This document shows positions 6,772 to 8,686 of a stretch of 8,686 nt of DNA, piece by piece (the first letter of the stretch is position 1; each line of letters opens with the position of its first letter). A program made the translations under genes and the position numbers. Under the pieces are notes generated by a model. The model saw only the letters and a program-made list of their open reading frames with translations. It had not been told where the DNA came from and did no database searches. Source of the stretch: an uncultured Bacilli bacterium (lineage in GTDB: Bacteria > Bacillota_I > Bacilli_A > RF39 > UBA660); assembly GCA_944331725.1 (NCBI GenBank), contig CALVJE010000042.1, positions 1 to 8,686 of the forward strand. Reading direction: 5' to 3'.

Positions 6772-7680
6772 ATGAAAGAATTTTTAAATGAAGTAGATAA
6801 ACTTGATATAGGAAAAATAGTTAAAGATGTTTTTATTAGTAAATATACCACTTATAAAGTAGGTGGTTTAGCAAGAGCGATTATTTATCCTAAAAATACT
6901 GATAAACTAGTACTATTATGTAAGTTAATAAAAAAACATAATATTAAATATAAAATATTAGGTAATGGTAGTAATTTATTATTTAGTGATAAGACTTATG
7001 AAGGTGTTTTAATTAAGTTAGATGAATTTAATAAAATAGAGTTTTTTGATAATAAGATAGTCTGTGGAGCGGGAGCATCACTTATGAAAGTAGCTAGAGA
7101 ATCAATTAAAAGAGGGCTAGCAGGATTAGAATTTGCAACAGGTATACCAGGTACAATTGGTGGTGCTGTTTATATGAATGCTGGGGCTTATAAGAGTGAT
7201 ATGGGGTATGTTACAAGAAGTGTTAAAGTCCTAACAGATGATTTTAAGATTATTACTTTAACTAATGAAGAAATGAATTTTCATTATCGTAGTAGTTTTT
7301 TACAACATCATCCTAACTATATTTGTTTAGAAGCAACTATAAGACTTGAAAAAGGAGATAAAAATGCTTTAGAAGAAGTAGTTAAAGATAGAAAACAAAG
7401 AAGAATGAAATCACAACCCCTAAATTATCCTAGTGCAGGTAGTGTCTTTAGAAATCCAGAAAATGCTGATCCTTCTGGTAAGTTAATAGAAGATATTGGA
7501 CTTAAAGGATTAACAAAAGGTGGAGCAGAAGTTAGTGAAGTTCACGCTAATTTTATTATCAATAAGAATAATGCTAGCGCTAAAGATATTCACGATTTAA
7601 TTTTATTTGTTAAAGATGCAGTAAAAGAACATTATGGTATAGATTTAAAAATAGAACAAGAATTTGTTAATTGGGAGTAA
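6772..7680 (+). CDS. murB: UDP-N-acetylenolpyruvoylglucosamine reductase (MurB, type II)
   Basis: MurB is a cytoplasmic FAD enzyme that uses NADPH to reduce UDP-GlcNAc-enolpyruvate to UDP-MurNAc, the second committed step of peptidoglycan synthesis. From 6772 it is 302 residues, the usual length for type II enzymes. FAD-binding motifs are intact: YTTYKVGG (25-32), LGNGSNLL (63-70) and GLEFATGIPGTIGGAVYMNAGAY (118-140 region). The substrate-binding Arg is in HYRSS (Arg173). The catalytic Ser is Ser224 in SAGSVFRNP. The C-terminal Glu (about Glu295 in LKIEQEF) fits the catalytic acid position. The family core GAEVSEVHANFIIN (251-264) is present. It lacks the extra tyrosine loop of type I (E. 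coli-like) MurB, as expected in Bacillota. It sits between murG (1-base gap) and ftsQ (2-base gap), clearly in one transcript. Its product is the start of the pathway that ends with MurG. Confidence 0.95.
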   Translation: MKEFLNEVDKLDIGKIVKDVFISKYTTYKVGGLARAIIYPKNTDKLVLLCKLIKKHNIKYKILGNGSNLLFSDKTYEGVLIKLDEFNKIEFFDNKIVCGAGASLMKVARESIKRGLAGLEFATGIPGTIGGAVYMNAGAYKSDMGYVTRSVKVLTDDFKIITLTNEEMNFHYRSSFLQHHPNYICLEATIRLEKGDKNALEEVVKDRKQRRMKSQPLNYPSAGSVFRNPENADPSGKLIEDIGLKGLTKGGAEVSEVHANFIINKNNASAKDIHDLILFVKDAVKEHYGIDLKIEQEFVNWE

Positions 7681-7682
7681 TT

Positions 7683-8366
7683 ATGACTAAAGTAATAAAA
7701 AAGAAAAAACTAAGACTATTACCATTCTTTATATTTATTTTAATAATAGCAATTATTGTATTTGTAGTATTAGTTTTACTAGATACAAAAGTTAAAAATA
7801 TTATAATTACTGGTAATGATGTAATAAATGATGAAGAAATAATTGAAAGAGCAGGACTTACTAATTATCCAAGTTTCTATAAGACTAGTACTAGAAATAT
7901 GGAAAAGAAAATAGAAGAAAATCCTTTAGTAAAAAGTGTAGAAGTAAAAAGAGAAATTTATCATATATTTAATATTGAAATAGAAGAATATGAAATACTA
8001 TATAAAAGAGAAGATAATGGTAAATATGTTTTAGAAAGTAAAGAAGAAATAACTTTAGATAATAATATACCATATATGATTCCAAGATTAATTAATGAAA
8101 TACCAACTGATAAAATAAATAGTTTTATTAAATATTATAAAAGAATAGATAGAAATATAAGAGAAAAAATCAGTGAGATTAAATATGATCCAAATGAGTT
8201 TGATAAAGATAGATTTTTACTTTATATGGATGATGGAAATAGTGTTTATTTAACTATTACTAAATTTGAAAGATTAAACTATTATAATGATGTTCTACCT
8301 CAATTAGATGGTAGAAAAGGTTATTTATATTTAGATTCTGGAAATCATTTTCAGATAATGCAATAA
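7683..8366 (+). CDS. ftsQ: Cell division protein FtsQ/DivIB
   Basis: FtsQ/DivIB is a bitopic membrane protein of the divisome that holds the FtsL/FtsB (DivIC) partners and regulates septal wall synthesis. The 227-residue protein has the family layout. A short basic cytoplasmic tail (VIKKKKLRLL) is followed by one transmembrane helix (about 13-33) and then a POTRA domain (about 36-104), with KVKNIIITGN at the first strand and NPLVKSVEVKR at 80-90. A beta-rich domain (about 105-227) contains NSVYLTITKFERL and ends at YLYLDSGNHFQI. GGGAG at 7673-7677, five bases before ATG 7683, overlaps the end of murB. An in-frame TTG at 7671 overlaps murB and has no ribosome binding site, so it was rejected. 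The gene closes the operon; its TAA stop forms the base of the downstream hairpin. Primary sequence is weakly conserved in this family, so the call rests on topology, the POTRA motif and position after murB. Confidence 0.88.
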   Translation: MTKVIKKKKLRLLPFFIFILIIAIIVFVVLVLLDTKVKNIIITGNDVINDEEIIERAGLTNYPSFYKTSTRNMEKKIEENPLVKSVEVKREIYHIFNIEIEEYEILYKREDNGKYVLESKEEITLDNNIPYMIPRLINEIPTDKINSFIKYYKRIDRNIREKISEIKYDPNEFDKDRFLLYMDDGNSVYLTITKFERLNYYNDVLPQLDGRKGYLYLDSGNHFQIMQ

Positions 8367-8395
8367 ATAAAGAAGCATTTAAGCTTCTTTATTTA
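8364..8395. terminator. Bidirectional terminator between ftsQ and the convergent Rpn gene
   Basis: The arms 8364-8376 (TAAATAAAGAAGC) and 8383-8395 are exact reverse complements, 13 bp, with a 6-base loop (ATTTAA). On the plus strand the right arm supplies CTTCTTTATTT, and the minus strand reads the same, so it can stop transcripts from both directions. The ftsQ stop codon (8364-8366) is the first three bases of the left arm, and the Rpn-gene stop (complement of 8379-8381) lies in the loop. The stem is AT-rich near its base and the T-tract is interrupted, so efficiency may be moderate. Confidence 0.7.
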
Positions 8396-8686
8396 ACTCT
8401 TCTAATTCTTCTTCGCTTAAACCGGTATTTTTAGATATTACTTTTATAGGTATACCATCTTTAAGAAAATTTTTAGCAATTTCTATTTCTTTAGTTTTAG
8501 CACCTGCATCATAACCATCATCATATCCCCAACTACGAGCGGTATTAATCATTCTTTTTTGCATTGCCTCATTATCATAGACTACTCCAAATTTATCATC
8601 AATCCCTAATCTTTCTAATTCATCCACAATCTTTAATGCCTCCTTATCATCTCCTGCTATTTCTCTTAACTCTTCATAAGAGTTAG
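8379..8686 (-). CDS. Rpn-family recombination-promoting nuclease / PD-(D/E)XK transposase-like protein, C-terminal part (5' end off the window)
   Basis: The reading frame is open from the window edge at 8686 to the stop at 8379, about 102 codons. A GTG at 8627 is a possible but unlikely start, because coding-like sequence (NSYEELREIAGDDKEALKI) continues upstream of it. The visible part is the C-terminal tail typical of Rpn/YhgA-like proteins (PF12784 group). It has an acidic helical stretch, a WGYDDGYDAG segment replacing the Gly/Glu/Lys-rich repeats, and a final helical pair AKNFLKDGIPIKVISKNTGLSEEELEEL. That last segment matches the conserved 'A..lLk.gi....I...TGLs.eEi..L' ending. The nuclease domain should lie upstream, outside the window, so the catalytic residues cannot be checked. 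Such genes occur in multiple copies in many gut Bacillota and have been linked to RecA-independent recombination in E. coli. It converges on ftsQ and shares its terminator. Confidence 0.8.
   Translation of the reverse strand, partial: NSYEELREIAGDDKEALKIVDELERLGIDDKFGVVYDNEAMQKRMINTARSWGYDDGYDAGAKTKEIEIAKNFLKDGIPIKVISKNTGLSEEELEELNKEA

Noticed and set aside
7671..7682. TTG start for ftsQ overlapping murB
   Set aside because: No ribosome binding site precedes it, whereas GGGAG lies five bases before ATG 7683.
8379..8627. Complete small gene starting at GTG 8627 on the minus strand
   Set aside because: The frame stays open to the window edge and the upstream residues look like Rpn family sequence, so this is a truncated view of a longer gene.
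1..8686. Mycoplasma genetic code (TGA read as Trp)
   Set aside because: Tryptophan is consistently TGG and no conserved protein needs an in-frame TGA; two genes end at TGA where families normally end.
1..8686. CRISPR array, tRNA/rRNA genes, complete insertion sequence or riboswitch
   Set aside because: No spaced direct repeats, cloverleaf or long structured leader was seen; the longest gaps between genes are about 80-90 bases.

Overview
The window is AT-rich DNA carrying tightly packed genes, mostly on the plus strand. It looks like a low-GC Bacillota genome, most likely Bacilli or a relative of the walled Mollicutes-like gut lineages such as RF39/Erysipelotrichales; this placement is inferred from composition and gene families, not from a marker gene. 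Tryptophan is encoded by TGG, and TGA serves as a normal stop (the murG and DUF1016 genes end in TGA), so the code is standard (table 11). The peptidoglycan and divisome genes indicate a walled, dividing cell.

Region 1 (1-802) holds a promoter candidate, an inverted repeat, and a cytoplasmic protein of unrecognised family whose Cys/His/Asp layout resembles the transglutaminase/papain-like fold. Region 2 (about 835-4211) is a probable operon started by an extended -10 promoter. It contains uppP (undecaprenyl-diphosphate phosphatase), a solitary DUF1016/YhcG-type PD-(D/E)XK nuclease, a ZIP-family metal transporter, and a PF06541 'CmpB-like' multispanning membrane protein, separated by gaps of only 6-19 bases. 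Region 3 (4263-8395) is a second operon with its own extended -10 promoter and a very short predicted leader: phosphomannomutase/phosphoglucomutase, murG, murB, ftsQ/divIB. The last three are a remnant of the division-cell wall (dcw) cluster, with gaps of 1-2 bases. It ends at a symmetric hairpin that also serves the convergent minus-strand gene, an Rpn-family (PD-(D/E)XK nuclease/transposase-like) protein whose 5' part lies beyond the window.

Taken together, MurG makes lipid II, MurB makes UDP-MurNAc, UppP recycles the undecaprenyl carrier, FtsQ/DivIB links wall synthesis to septation, and the hexose-phosphate mutase supplies sugar-1-phosphates. Two unrelated PD-(D/E)XK nuclease families (DUF1016 and Rpn) sit among these housekeeping genes. 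I see no tRNA, rRNA, CRISPR array, riboswitch or complete insertion sequence, and no gene-free stretch longer than about 90 bases. I found no clear new multi-gene system. The best leads are the first gene (putative Cys-His-Asp enzyme), a 20-bp perfect palindrome inside the DUF1016 gene, and a ZIP transporter lacking a usual metal-ligand glutamate.
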